A stretch of DNA of 64,000 nucleotides from Rhodospirillum rubrum ATCC 11170 (lineage in GTDB: Bacteria > Pseudomonadota > Alphaproteobacteria > Rhodospirillales > Rhodospirillaceae), in assembly GCF_000013085.1 (NCBI RefSeq), contig NC_007643.1, forward strand, positions 1,907,001 through 1,971,000, read 5' to 3'. This document shows positions 16,094 through 24,746 of the stretch, piece after piece. Positions within the stretch are counted from its first letter, which is position 1, and each line of letters starts with the position of its first letter. Below the pieces are notes generated by a model, which worked only from the letters and a program-made list of their open reading frames with translations, ran no database searches and was not told the origin of the DNA. The position numbers were made by a program, and so were the translations under genes.

Positions 16094-17791
16094 TCAGGGG
16101 TGGCCGAGGGCGGCGAAGATCAGATAGGCGCCCAGCAGACCGAGGATGACCGCCACCGAGCGTCCGGTCGGCCAGGGTCGGCCGAACGACCCGTCGGGGC
16201 CATGGCTGCGCGCCACCACGCCCGTCACCGCCTTGACCCCGGCCAGGGCCTGGGCGGTGAGCGCCGCGCCAAGGCGGTTGGCCGGCGGGGCGAGGGCGCG
16301 CAGCAGATCGGGCAGCAGCCGGCGATAGAGCCAGTCGATATCCAGGCTGAGCGTGCGGGTGCGCTTCATCAACGGCAGCAGCACGAAAAACGCCAGACCG
16401 GCGAACAGCAGCAATTGGAATTGGCTGACCAGATGGTCGGCCGTATAGGGCTGATAGTCTGTCGGCGCCGGCAGCAGGGCATAGAGGGCTCCGGGGAAAA
16501 CGCCAAGGCCGATGCAGGCCGCCGCCAGCAAGATCATCGCCGCGCGCATGGAGGCCGGCGGATCGGCCGGGCGCAGGCCGCTGTCTTTCTGGAAGAAGAC
16601 GAACCACGGAAACTTGATGCCAGCATGCAGGAACACCCCGGCGCTCGCCGCCTGCAGCAGGGCCCAGACCCAGACCAGATGCTGGTCGGCCGCCCCTTGA
16701 GCGATCATCGATTTGCTGACGAAGCCGCTGGTGAAGGGAAAGGCCGAGATCGCCAGGGCGCCGATGATGCCGCAGACCGTGGTGATCGGCATCGAGCGGT
16801 AGAGCCCGCCAAGTTCGGTGCATTTGCGTTTGCCGCCGGTCATCATCAGCACTGATCCGGCACTCATCAGCAACAGGGCCTTGTAAAGGATATGGGCGAA
16901 GGCATGGGCGGCGGCGCCGTTCAGGGCCATATCGGTGCCGATGCCGACGGCGCAGACCATGAACCCCACCTGATTGACGATGGAATAGCTGAGGATGCGC
17001 CGCATGTCGTTTTCAAGCAGGGCGTAAAGGATGCCGTAGAACACCATCGCCAGCCCGATCCAGATCAGCAGCTCGGTGCCCGGAAAGCCCTTGATCAGCA
17101 CCATCACCGCCGTTTTGGTGGTGAAGGCCGACAGGAAAACGCTGCCCGAGAACGAGCCTTCGGGATAGGCGTCGGCGATCCAGGCCGAGAACGGCGGGGC
17201 GCCGGCATTGACCAGAACGCCGATCAGGATCAGCCAATTGGCCGGGCTGTCGAGCGTCATCGCCGTGACATCGAGACTGCCGCCGCCGATCGCGTGACCG
17301 GCGATCCCGGCCATCAGCACCGCCCCGCCAAACAGATGCATCAGGGCGTAGCGCATCCCGGCCTTGGCCGCCGCCGGCTGGTCCGACGACCAGATGACCA
17401 GGGTCGAGGCGACGGCCATGATCTCCCAAAACACGAACAGGCTGATCAGATCGCCGGCCAGGGCGCAGCCGACGGCGCCTCCGGCATAGACCAGGGCGGC
17501 GGCGCGTTCGAGGACGCGGGGCTGCTTGAGGGCGAAGAGGCCGCCGGCGAAGGCCATCAGTGAAAACACGCTGGCAAACAGCCGGCCCACCGCATCGCCG
17601 CGGACGGGTTCAAGCACCAGATCCAGGAAGCGCACCAGCATCATCGGCCCATCGGCGATCTGCCAGACCGCCCACAGGGTGGCCAGCGGCAGGAAGACCA
17701 TCAGGGGGTCCTGGGCGCGCTTGGGCAGCAGGGGCAGCATCAGCCCGCCCAGGATCATCAGCAGGGCCGGCGGCAGGGCCTCAATCGCCAT
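16094..17791 (-). CDS. MrpD/NuoL-M-like proton-translocating antiporter subunit (third D-type)
   Basis: 565-residue integral membrane protein of the proton-conducting transporter family (NuoL/M/N, MrpA/D). Key features are LISLFVFWEIMAVAS (TM5-type glutamate), AWIADAYPEGS near the conserved loop, and the lysine-bearing TTKTAVMVLIK and FAHILYKALLLMSAG segments of the proton path. The N-terminal part is MAIEALPPALLMIL. ATG 17791 overlaps the preceding small gene by 11 bases; longer upstream frames are implausible. It is last in the ten-gene antiporter operon and more divergent than the other two D-type subunits. Confidence 0.85.
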   Translation of the reverse strand: MAIEALPPALLMILGGLMLPLLPKRAQDPLMVFLPLATLWAVWQIADGPMMLVRFLDLVLEPVRGDAVGRLFASVFSLMAFAGGLFALKQPRVLERAAALVYAGGAVGCALAGDLISLFVFWEIMAVASTLVIWSSDQPAAAKAGMRYALMHLFGGAVLMAGIAGHAIGGGSLDVTAMTLDSPANWLILIGVLVNAGAPPFSAWIADAYPEGSFSGSVFLSAFTTKTAVMVLIKGFPGTELLIWIGLAMVFYGILYALLENDMRRILSYSIVNQVGFMVCAVGIGTDMALNGAAAHAFAHILYKALLLMSAGSVLMMTGGKRKCTELGGLYRSMPITTVCGIIGALAISAFPFTSGFVSKSMIAQGAADQHLVWVWALLQAASAGVFLHAGIKFPWFVFFQKDSGLRPADPPASMRAAMILLAAACIGLGVFPGALYALLPAPTDYQPYTADHLVSQFQLLLFAGLAFFVLLPLMKRTRTLSLDIDWLYRRLLPDLLRALAPPANRLGAALTAQALAGVKAVTGVVARSHGPDGSFGRPWPTGRSVAVILGLLGAYLIFAALGHP

Positions 17792-18020
17792 AGTACTCTT
17801 CCCCGCGCTTAAGAACGCTGCCCAAAAGCTTGGCGATGGCCACCAGCACGACGCAGGCGAGGAAGCCGAACCAAGCGTTGAAGGCGAAAAGGCCATCGAA
17901 GCCGAAATGGCCGGCGTGGCCGACCGGCACCTCGGCCAGAACGCTCAGCGCCAGGGCGATCAGGCCGAGGATCCACAGGCGGGTCATCGGACGGGTCATC
18001 GGACGGCGGGGGGGGATCAT
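17781..18020 (-). CDS. Small two-helix membrane protein in the antiporter operon
   Basis: 79 residues with two hydrophobic segments: LWILGLIALALSVLAEVPVG (14-33) and FNAWFGFLACVVLVAIAKLL (46-65), then a charged tail KRGEEYYGD. The start ATG at 18020 overlaps the TGA of the upstream D-type gene (ATGA), and the 3' end overlaps the next gene by 11 bases, so it is translated as part of the complex operon. A tandem GGACGGGTCATC duplication near 17987-18002 repeats MTRP at the N-terminus. It has no counterpart among the standard MrpA-G subunits; an accessory subunit linking the last D-type protein is the natural guess. Confidence 0.75.
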   Translation of the reverse strand: MIPPRRPMTRPMTRLWILGLIALALSVLAEVPVGHAGHFGFDGLFAFNAWFGFLACVVLVAIAKLLGSVLKRGEEYYGD

Positions 18021-19489
18021 GGGCCGACTCCGGCAAGCTGGCGGGCAAGGGTGAAGGGCAGCCCGGGCAGGAAGAACAGCGCCAGCGTGCCAAAGGCCGT
18101 CAAACACAGCGCCGCCACCATCAGCGGCGGAGCCTCGGCGATCTTGGCTCCGGCTTCGCCCGGCGGGGGCTTGAGAAAGGCCGTATGCAGGATCGGCAGG
18201 AAATAGGCGGCGTTAAGCACCGTCGAGGCGATCAGCACGGCGACCACCCCCCAGGTCTGCCCCTGGAAGGCGGCCGAGAAGATCCCCCATTTCGACAGGA
18301 AACCGGCGGTCGGCGGCAGGCCGATCATCGACAGGCTGGCGACGGCGAAGGCGCCCATGGTCCAGGGCATGGCGCGGCCGATGCCGGCGAACTGGCTAAC
18401 GCTGTCCTTATGGGTGGCGGTGTGGATGGCCCCGGCGGCGAAGAACAAGGTGATCTTGCCAAAGGCGTGGACGACGATATGCAGGCCAGCGGCCAGCACG
18501 CCGAGCGGCGAGAACAGCGACAGCGCCATCACCACATAGGCCAATTGGCTGATCGTCGAATAGGCCAGCCGCCGTTTCAGATTGTCCTGACGCAGGGCGA
18601 TGAGCGACGCCAGGATGACGCTGATCCCGGCCACCCAGGTCAGCCAGCCGGTCCAGGAACTGGCCGCCAGCAGGTCGATGCCGAAGATCGAGATCACTAC
18701 CTTGGCGATGGTGAAAACCCCGGCCTTGACCACCGCCACCGCGTGCAGCAGGGCGCTGACCGGGGTGGGGGCCACCATGGCGGCGGGCAGCCAGCGGTGG
18801 AACGGCATCAGGGCGGCCTTGGCCGTGCCGAAAACGAACAAGGCCAACAACAGGCCGACCAGCGGGCCATCGATCCGCCCGGCCAGGATGCCGCCGGGCT
18901 GGAAATCCATCCGTCCGGCCAAGCTATGGGTCAGGATGATGGCAACCAGCAGCAGACCGATCGAGGGGACGAGCAGCATTCCCATATAGATCCGCCCGGC
19001 GCGCACGGCCTGGGCCGTGCCCTGATGGGTGATCAGCGGATAGGTCGAAAGCGTCAGCGCCTCGTAAAACAAGAACAGCGTGAACAGGTTGCCCGCCAGG
19101 GCGATGCCCAGGGTGCAGGCGATGGCCAAGGCGAAATAGGCATGGAAGCGCGGTTGATGGGCCTCGTGGTTGGCCCGCAGATAAGCGATGGAATAGAGCC
19201 CGGCGGGAATCCACAGGGCGGCGGCGACCAGGGCGAACAGCAGGCCGAGCGGATCAAGGGTGAAGACAAGGGGAATGGTGTCCATCACCGAAAGCATCAC
19301 CAGCGTCGGGCGCCCGCCGGCCAGAACCGTCGGGGTCAAGGCGGCGACCTGGGCAAAGGTAAGCAGGGCGGCGATCACGCCGATGGCCTCGCCCAGGCGC
19401 GGGCGCTTGGCGTTCAAGGCGATCACCAGGGTGGCGGCCAGCGGCGTGGCAAGGATCCAGGCCAGCGACAGGGCGGGGGCGGCGCTCAT
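18017..19489 (-). CDS. mnhD: MrpD/NuoM-like antiporter subunit (second D-type)
   Basis: 490-residue polytopic membrane protein of the proton_antipo_M family. It shows LAGNLFTLFLFYEALTLS with the membrane glutamate, the central lysine helices FGTAKAALMPFHRWLPAAM and HAVAVVKAGVF, and the family motif LPPTAGFLSKWGIF near residue 370. ATG 19489 overlaps the stop of the first D-type gene by four bases (ATGA). It probably forms one of several ion channels of an Mrp/Mbh-type cation/H+ antiporter in the inner membrane. Assignment to MrpD rather than MrpA N-terminal is by similarity and size. Confidence 0.88.
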   Translation of the reverse strand: MSAAPALSLAWILATPLAATLVIALNAKRPRLGEAIGVIAALLTFAQVAALTPTVLAGGRPTLVMLSVMDTIPLVFTLDPLGLLFALVAAALWIPAGLYSIAYLRANHEAHQPRFHAYFALAIACTLGIALAGNLFTLFLFYEALTLSTYPLITHQGTAQAVRAGRIYMGMLLVPSIGLLLVAIILTHSLAGRMDFQPGGILAGRIDGPLVGLLLALFVFGTAKAALMPFHRWLPAAMVAPTPVSALLHAVAVVKAGVFTIAKVVISIFGIDLLAASSWTGWLTWVAGISVILASLIALRQDNLKRRLAYSTISQLAYVVMALSLFSPLGVLAAGLHIVVHAFGKITLFFAAGAIHTATHKDSVSQFAGIGRAMPWTMGAFAVASLSMIGLPPTAGFLSKWGIFSAAFQGQTWGVVAVLIASTVLNAAYFLPILHTAFLKPPPGEAGAKIAEAPPLMVAALCLTAFGTLALFFLPGLPFTLARQLAGVGP

Positions 19490-20994
19490 GAGGGGAGTCC
19501 CATCAGGGCCGACGCCGCGCGTTTGGCCAGCCCCAGGGTCCAGGTGGTGTTCAGGCCAAAGCCGATATTGGCCAGGGCGGCGATCCACAGGGGCGCCAGC
19601 ATCATGGCCGGCGCCTCTTGGGGGGCAGAGGGGGCGCCAGAGGGGGACTCGGCGGGCGAGGGGCGGAAATAGGCGGCCTCGATCACCTTGCCGACATAGA
19701 CGACCGCCAGCAGGGAACTGGCGATCAGGGCGGCGACCGCCAGCCACCAGCCCTCGGCGATGGCGCTCTGCGCCAGCTGCCATTTGCTGATGAAGCCGGC
19801 GGTGCCGGGGATGCCGATCAGCGACAGCCCGCCGATGACGAAGGCGGCCATCGTCCACGGCATGCGCCGGCCGATGCCGGCCATATCGGCGATCTCGACC
19901 GAGCCGATGCGCAGGAAGACGCAGCCCAGGGCCATGAACAAGCTGGCCTTGATCAGGGCGTGGTTGAGCATATGAACAAGGCCGCCGGCGACGCCATCAA
20001 GGCTGAACAGGCTAAGGCCAAGCACCATGACGCCAATTTGCGAGACCGAGGAATAGGCCAGCAAACGTTTGGCGTCGCTTTGGAAAATGGCGCTGAACGA
20101 CCCGCTGAGGATGGCTGCCAGCGCCAGAACCATCACCATCTCGCGCGCACTGACCGGGCCGGGCAGCAGGTTGGCCGAAAAAGCCGGGGCCAGCACGCCC
20201 AGAAACAGCCGGACCATGACATAAAAGGCGACCTTGGTCGACGTCGCCGCCAGAAAGGCGCCAACGGCGCTTGGCGCATAGCTGTAGGCGGCGGGAAGCC
20301 ATTTATGCAGCGGAAACAGCGCCAACTTCAGCGACAGCCCGACCCCTAAGAACACCACCCCGGCCACCGCCGTGCGGCTATGGGCGACGGCGGGCAATCT
20401 TTGGGCGAGATCGTTCATGTTGAGCGTGCCGGTCATCATGTACAAAAAGCCGATGCCGATGACGTAGAAGGTCGCCCCCACCGTGCCCAGGATCAGATAA
20501 TGATAGGCAGCGTAAAGGGCCCGGCGATCGCGGCCGAGGGCGACCAGGGCATAGGACGACAGGCTTGATATCTCAAGGAAAACGAACAAGTTGAAGGCGT
20601 CGCCGGTGATCGCCATGCCCAAAAGCCCGGTCAGGCAGAGCAAGAACAGGCAATAGGCCAGGGTATGGTGGCCGGGGTCGATTTCCGCGGCGAAACTGGC
20701 GCGGGCATAAACGATCACCAAACTGGCGGTGGCGGTGACCAGAACCAGAACCAGTGCGCTCAGCAGATCGACATGCAGTTCGATCCCCCAGGGCGGCGAC
20801 CAATCGCCAAGGTGATAGGCGCTGGGCCCGTGGGTCAAAACCCCGGCCAGCAGGCCAACCGCCATCGTCAAGGTGGTCAAGGCGATCAGCAGCGCCCAGG
20901 CCCAGCACAAACCGGGGCGGCGCAGCAGGATGCACACCGGCGCCGCCATCAGCGGCACGACGACCTGCAAGATCGGCAGATGGGTGGGTATCAT
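19486..20994 (-). CDS. mnhD: MrpD/MbhH-like antiporter subunit (first D-type)
   Basis: 502 residues, about 14 membrane helices. Signatures are GDAFNLFVFLEISSLSSYAL (glutamate helix), LKLALFPLHKWLPAAYSYAP and ATSTKVAFYVMVR (lysines of the proton path), and LIGIPGTAGFISKWQLAQ. By position directly after mnhC it corresponds to MrpD/MbhH, which carries protons against Na+ or K+ exported by the A-type part. ATG 20994 overlaps the mnhC stop (ATGA). Confidence 0.9.
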   Translation of the reverse strand: MIPTHLPILQVVVPLMAAPVCILLRRPGLCWAWALLIALTTLTMAVGLLAGVLTHGPSAYHLGDWSPPWGIELHVDLLSALVLVLVTATASLVIVYARASFAAEIDPGHHTLAYCLFLLCLTGLLGMAITGDAFNLFVFLEISSLSSYALVALGRDRRALYAAYHYLILGTVGATFYVIGIGFLYMMTGTLNMNDLAQRLPAVAHSRTAVAGVVFLGVGLSLKLALFPLHKWLPAAYSYAPSAVGAFLAATSTKVAFYVMVRLFLGVLAPAFSANLLPGPVSAREMVMVLALAAILSGSFSAIFQSDAKRLLAYSSVSQIGVMVLGLSLFSLDGVAGGLVHMLNHALIKASLFMALGCVFLRIGSVEIADMAGIGRRMPWTMAAFVIGGLSLIGIPGTAGFISKWQLAQSAIAEGWWLAVAALIASSLLAVVYVGKVIEAAYFRPSPAESPSGAPSAPQEAPAMMLAPLWIAALANIGFGLNTTWTLGLAKRAASALMGLPS

Positions 20995-21356
20995 CGGCCC
21001 ATCCCGGTGAGGCTCTGGCCGATCTCGTCTTCCTCGATGGTGCCGAAGGCTTCCTTGATGCGCACCACCAGGGCCAGCCCGAGGGCGGTGGTGGCGACGC
21101 CGACGACGATGGCCGTCAGCATCAGCACGCTTGGCAAGGGATTGGAATAAAGCGAGAAATCCGCATCGAGGATCGGCGCCGTACCACCTTCGATCTTGCC
21201 CATCGAGACATAGAGCATGATCGTCGAGGCCTGGAAGATGTTCAGCCCGATGATCTTCTTGACCAGATTGCCCCGGGCGATGACCCCATAGAGGCCGATC
21301 ATCATCAAAACAATAAAAAGCCAATAGTTATAGTGGCTTGCGATCTCATTCCACAT
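20991..21356 (-). CDS. mnhC: Mrp/Mnh antiporter subunit C (NuoK-like)
   Basis: 121 residues with three membrane helices, homologous to NuoK. It shows YNYWLFIVLMMIGLYGVIAR, GLNIFQASTIMLYVSMG and the end of helix 3 with LMLTAIVVGVATTALGLALV followed by the charged tail IKEAFGTIEEDEI. It lies between mnhB and the first D-type gene, with short overlaps at both ends. The role is structural and proton-path support within the antiporter. Confidence 0.92.
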   Translation of the reverse strand: MWNEIASHYNYWLFIVLMMIGLYGVIARGNLVKKIIGLNIFQASTIMLYVSMGKIEGGTAPILDADFSLYSNPLPSVLMLTAIVVGVATTALGLALVVRIKEAFGTIEEDEIGQSLTGMGR

Positions 21357-21775
21357 TATCGGCCGCGCCCCGCGAAACTAAGGAAAAGGGCGACCATCAC
21401 CGAACAGACGGTCATCCCCACGCCCAGTTCGACCAGCAAGATCCCCAGATGCTGGCCATGGACCCGGTCGTGGGCGAGCACCCCGTAATCAAGGAAGGAG
21501 CCGCCGGCCAGCAAGGCGGCGACGCCCACCCCGGCATAGATCAAAACGCCGAGGGCAGCCAGCGACAGCACCAGGGCCGGCGGCACGACGGCGCGCAGGG
21601 CCTCCAGCCCATAAATCAGGCCATAGAGGATGAGGGCGACGGCGAACAGCACGCCGGCCTGGAAGCCGCCGCCGGGGCCGTAATCCCCATGGAACTGGAC
21701 ATACAGCGCAAACAGCAGGATCGGCGGGATAAGGATCTTGGCCGTGGTCCGCAGAATGGAATTCCGGCGCATCAT
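21356..21775 (-). CDS. mnhB: Mrp/Mnh antiporter subunit B
   Basis: 139 residues, four membrane helices, the MnhB domain. The diagnostic segment FHGDYGPGGGFQAGVLFAVA lies at residues 28-47, and GHQ/VHGQHLGILLVELGVG near residue 105 is also typical. It follows the MrpA-C-terminal-like gene with a four-base overlap and precedes mnhC with a one-base overlap. Confidence 0.92.
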   Translation of the reverse strand: MMRRNSILRTTAKILIPPILLFALYVQFHGDYGPGGGFQAGVLFAVALILYGLIYGLEALRAVVPPALVLSLAALGVLIYAGVGVAALLAGGSFLDYGVLAHDRVHGQHLGILLVELGVGMTVCSVMVALFLSFAGRGR

Positions 21776-22371
21776 TCGCCTCCCGGAGCGGTCTTGGGCG
21801 GGGGGGCTTCCTTGCGCTTGCGGCGGAAGGGGGCGAGCAGCGGCGCCCCGCCAAGAAGGACGACGACCGCCATGCCGGCGGTGAAGATCACCGTGGTTTC
21901 CCCCAGGGTATCAAAGCCGCGGTAGCTGGCCAGAACGCTGGTGACAATATTGGGCATGCCGATTTCGCGGCCGCTTTCGGCGATGTAATGGTCGGCGACA
22001 TGGTGATGGATGGGCGCCGCCGGATCGCCGAAGGCCGGCATGTCGAGGGTCGCCCAGATCAGCATGGCGCCCGTCAGAAGAACCGTGACCAGGGCCGGCC
22101 AATTGGCCCGGCGGACCGGCTTTTCCCGATTGCCGACCAGCGAGATCGTTCCCAGAAACAAGACGGTGGTGATCCCCGCGCCGACCGAGGCCTCGGTGAA
22201 GGCGACATCCACGGCGTCGAGCAGGGTGAAGATCCCCGCCGACAACAGGCTGAAAATCCCCGAGAGCATGGCGACGGGAAACAGATCGCGGCCCTTGAGC
22301 ATGGCCAGCGCCGTGGCGGCCAAACAGGCGAACATCGCGATATCGATCCATAACCCCGGGTCGTCGATCAT
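21772..22371 (-). CDS. MrpA C-terminal-like subunit (MbhD/DUF4040 plus MbhE)
   Basis: 199 residues. The N-terminal part is a DUF4040/MbhD domain with VAFTEASVGAGITTVLFLGT near residue 55; the C-terminal part reads like MbhE, with MPNIVTSVLASYRGFDTLGE near residue 139. In classical Mrp systems these pieces are the C-terminal end of the large MrpA; here they form a separate gene, as in archaeal Mbh/Mrp loci where they are MbhD and MbhE. The start ATG 22371 overlaps the mnhG stop (ATGA). No full-length MrpA is found in the operon. Confidence 0.88.
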   Translation of the reverse strand: MIDDPGLWIDIAMFACLAATALAMLKGRDLFPVAMLSGIFSLLSAGIFTLLDAVDVAFTEASVGAGITTVLFLGTISLVGNREKPVRRANWPALVTVLLTGAMLIWATLDMPAFGDPAAPIHHHVADHYIAESGREIGMPNIVTSVLASYRGFDTLGETTVIFTAGMAVVVLLGGAPLLAPFRRKRKEAPPPKTAPGGE

Positions 22372-22718
22372 GGCCGATCCTGCTCCAGCCGGCTGGCCCA
22401 TAGCCCCGAGCGGTCGTCGCAGCCCAGCGGCCACAACCCGCCGCGCAGGGCCGATCCGGCCAGGGCATGGCTGGAAACCGGCCCGGTCAGCGCCAGAAAG
22501 ACCATTACCAAAGCCAATTTGACCGTGCCCAGGGTCAAACCCGATTGCACCATCATGGCGCCGATCATCATGCCCGCCCCCAGGGTGTCGACCAAGCTGG
22601 CGGCGTGCAGGCGGGTGTAAAGGTCGGGCATGCGCAGCACGCCGATGGCGCCGATGATCAAAAAGGCGCCGCCGATGGTAAAGCCCAGCCAGCTGATCAG
22701 ATCAAAAACAAGGCTCAT
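22368..22718 (-). CDS. mnhG: Mrp/Mnh antiporter subunit G
   Basis: 116 residues, three membrane helices. The PhaG/MnhG signature IGVLRMPDLYTRLHAAS is at residues 25-41, followed by TLGAGMMIGAMMVQ and LALTGPVSSHALAGSA. The last 25 residues are a polar tail. It overlaps mnhF and the following gene by four bases each (ATGA), so the operon is translated as a coupled series. Confidence 0.92.
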   Translation of the reverse strand: MSLVFDLISWLGFTIGGAFLIIGAIGVLRMPDLYTRLHAASLVDTLGAGMMIGAMMVQSGLTLGTVKLALVMVFLALTGPVSSHALAGSALRGGLWPLGCDDRSGLWASRLEQDRP

Positions 22719-23008
22719 GGCCGGCGATCCCCCTCGTCCGTGGTGGCCGAAGGACCGGCGAGATTGCCGAATTTGTGGAATTTCACGATGGCGATCAGGC
22801 CTGCGAAATTGATCAGGGCATAGACCAGAGCGATGTCGATGAAATCGGGCCGTCCGCTGAGGAAGCCGAGAACCCCGATCAACAGCACGGTCTTGGTGCC
22901 GATCATATTGGCCGCCAGGATGCGGTCATAGACCGTCGGCCCACGAAAGGCGCGCACCAGCACCAGGGCGATGGCGACCAGAATGGCAAGGGTTGCGGCA
23001 ATGAACAT
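22715..23008 (-). CDS. mnhF: Mrp/Mnh antiporter subunit F
   Basis: 97 residues, three membrane helices, MnhF/PhaF family. The motif AFRGPTVYDRILAANMIGTKTVLLIG covers residues 20-45 (shown here as GPTVYDRILAANMIGTK), and DFIDIALVYALINFAGLIA forms helix 3. The start shares one base with the mnhE stop. Confidence 0.92.
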   Translation of the reverse strand: MFIAATLAILVAIALVLVRAFRGPTVYDRILAANMIGTKTVLLIGVLGFLSGRPDFIDIALVYALINFAGLIAIVKFHKFGNLAGPSATTDEGDRRP

Positions 23009-23493
23009 CAGGGCGCCCCGCGGCCATCAAGGGCGGCGACCCGGCGCCCCATCTCGCCGGTCATCAGATCATCGATGCCGGCGGCGCAGAGCCCGTGGAC
23101 CAGCACCGCGCCATCGTCGAGATCAAGCGACAGGGTGCCCGGGGTCAGGGTGATGGAATTGGCCAAGATCACCTGACCGATGGCGGTTTTCGGCGCGGCG
23201 GGAATGGCGGCCAGGGTGGGGCTGATAGACAGCTTGGGTGACAGCACGATCCGCGCCACGGTTATCGCCGACAGCACGACCTGCCACGCCAGCCAGGGCA
23301 GATAGGTGATCAGGCCGGGGATCTGGCGAAGGGGAACCCCTTCGGCATCAACAATACCCATGCGCAATGAAAGAGCGACAACAGCCCCAACCGAAAGCAA
23401 ACCAAACCCCAGAAGGAGCGGATCATGCCAATAGCCGGAAAGTAGAAGCCACAATAGGGAAAGGCTCGCGGCGAGCGCGACAGTCCTTTTCAC
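23008..23493 (-). CDS. mnhE: Mrp/Mnh antiporter subunit E
   Basis: 161 residues; two N-terminal membrane helices (LAASLSLLWLLLSGYW and LLLGFGLLSVGAVVALSL), then a cytoplasmic domain with the MnhE signature SITLTPGTLSLDLDDG near residue 115. First gene of the operon. It starts with GTG at 23493 behind a GGGGGATC-type site. The gene order E-F-G-(A C-term)-B-C-D matches the Mbh/Mrp sodium module. Confidence 0.92.
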   Translation of the reverse strand: MKRTVALAASLSLLWLLLSGYWHDPLLLGFGLLSVGAVVALSLRMGIVDAEGVPLRQIPGLITYLPWLAWQVVLSAITVARIVLSPKLSISPTLAAIPAAPKTAIGQVILANSITLTPGTLSLDLDDGAVLVHGLCAAGIDDLMTGEMGRRVAALDGRGAP

Positions 23494-23639
23494 ATCCGAT
23501 CCCCCTCATCGACTTATCTCTTTGGTACGGCTTTGCGCCGCTCCGTCGATTTTGGCGACACTATAGGCGCGGGTCGCTCGGGCCGACAACCCCTAAAGGA
23601 AGGGGGGGACCCGAAAGGATCGAGTCCCCCGGAACGGGC

Positions 23640-24647
23640 TCAGAGGCCGGGTTCGATGGCGTAGGAGGCCAAAGGCGGCACGGTCTTGATCAGGCCGCGG
23701 GACTGAAGAAAGCCGGCGAAGCGGGCATAGCGCCGCTCGTCCAGGGCGCCCGGGGTCATCGAGAACCGGGCGACCGTATCGATCCAGGCGCGGTGGTTCA
23801 GCTCGTCGTCAAGATCGGGGGAATGGGCCTTGAACAGGGTCCAGGCCTCTTCGGGGTGATTGACGATGTAATGGGTGCCCCGTTCCACCGCGTCGAGGAA
23901 GGCGACCAGGCGGGGATCGCCTTTGAGGGCGATATTGGTGACGAACACCAGTTCGTCATAAAGCGGCACCCCATGTTCTTCGGGATAGAAGGCGGTGCCG
24001 GGATGGCCGGCCAGATCCATCTGATTAAGCTCGAAATTGCGGAAGGGGCCGATCACCGCGTCGACCTGCCCCGAGATCACCGCCGGCGACAGCGAGAAAT
24101 TGACATTGACCAGGGTCACCTCGTCGGCCTTGACCCCGGCGTTGTCGAGCATGGCGCCAAGCAGGGCGTCTTCGAAGCCGCCAACGGAAAAGCCCACCTT
24201 GCGGCCCTTGAGATCGGCCACGGATTTGATCGGCCCGTCCTTGAGCACGACAAGGCAGTTGAGCGGCGTGGCGACCAGCGTGCCAAAGCGCATCAGCGGC
24301 AAGCCTTCGGCCACCTGCATCACCAATTGCGGCTGATAGCCGACGGCGATATCGGCCTTGCCGGCGGCGACCAGCTTGGGCGGATCATTGGGGTCGGCCG
24401 GGGCCACCAGATCGACCTCGAGGCCGGCGTCCTTGAAGTAGCCCAGGTCCTGGGCGACGATCAGCGGCCCGTGGTCGGGATTGATGAACCAGTCGAGCAG
24501 GACCGACACCTTGGCCGGGGCCGGCTTATCCTCGGCCCGCGCCGCGGCGATCGGGCCGGCGAGGGTATGAACGAGGGCGCAAACCAGGGCGATGACGAGA
24601 CCGCGAGAAACCCGCGAAGGGAAGGCCGCTTGGCGAAGGCAAGGCAT
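23640..24647 (-). CDS. thiY: Pyrimidine-precursor (HMP/THI5-like) ABC transporter substrate-binding protein
   Basis: 335 residues with a signal peptide (GLVIALVCALVHTLAGPIAAARA, partly shown, residues 16-38) and an NMT1/THI5-like binding fold. Signatures are VSVLLDWFINPDHGPLIVA, where DWFPNPDH-type residues contact the hydroxymethylpyrimidine, and ADIAVGYQPQLV. ThiY homologues deliver the thiamin precursor formylaminopyrimidine or HMP. It lies 99 bases after the permease gene on the same strand. ATG 24647 gives a normal signal peptide; a longer frame reaches 24728. Confidence 0.85.
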   Translation of the reverse strand: MPCLRQAAFPSRVSRGLVIALVCALVHTLAGPIAAARAEDKPAPAKVSVLLDWFINPDHGPLIVAQDLGYFKDAGLEVDLVAPADPNDPPKLVAAGKADIAVGYQPQLVMQVAEGLPLMRFGTLVATPLNCLVVLKDGPIKSVADLKGRKVGFSVGGFEDALLGAMLDNAGVKADEVTLVNVNFSLSPAVISGQVDAVIGPFRNFELNQMDLAGHPGTAFYPEEHGVPLYDELVFVTNIALKGDPRLVAFLDAVERGTHYIVNHPEEAWTLFKAHSPDLDDELNHRAWIDTVARFSMTPGALDERRYARFAGFLQSRGLIKTVPPLASYAIEPGL

Positions 24648-24746
24648 GATCGCGTGAACCTCATCCTGAGTTCGGAAAGCGCGAAAGGTTAGATCCTGAC
24701 ACCGCCGGTGGCGAGTCCTTATCGACAAAAGGCCCGCATCCTCGGC

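Noticed and set aside
18185-19672. Very long Gln/Gly-rich frame on the plus strand of the antiporter operon
   Set aside because: Antisense shadow of membrane-protein genes; hydrophobic codons read backwards give Gln/Gly/Asp-rich text.
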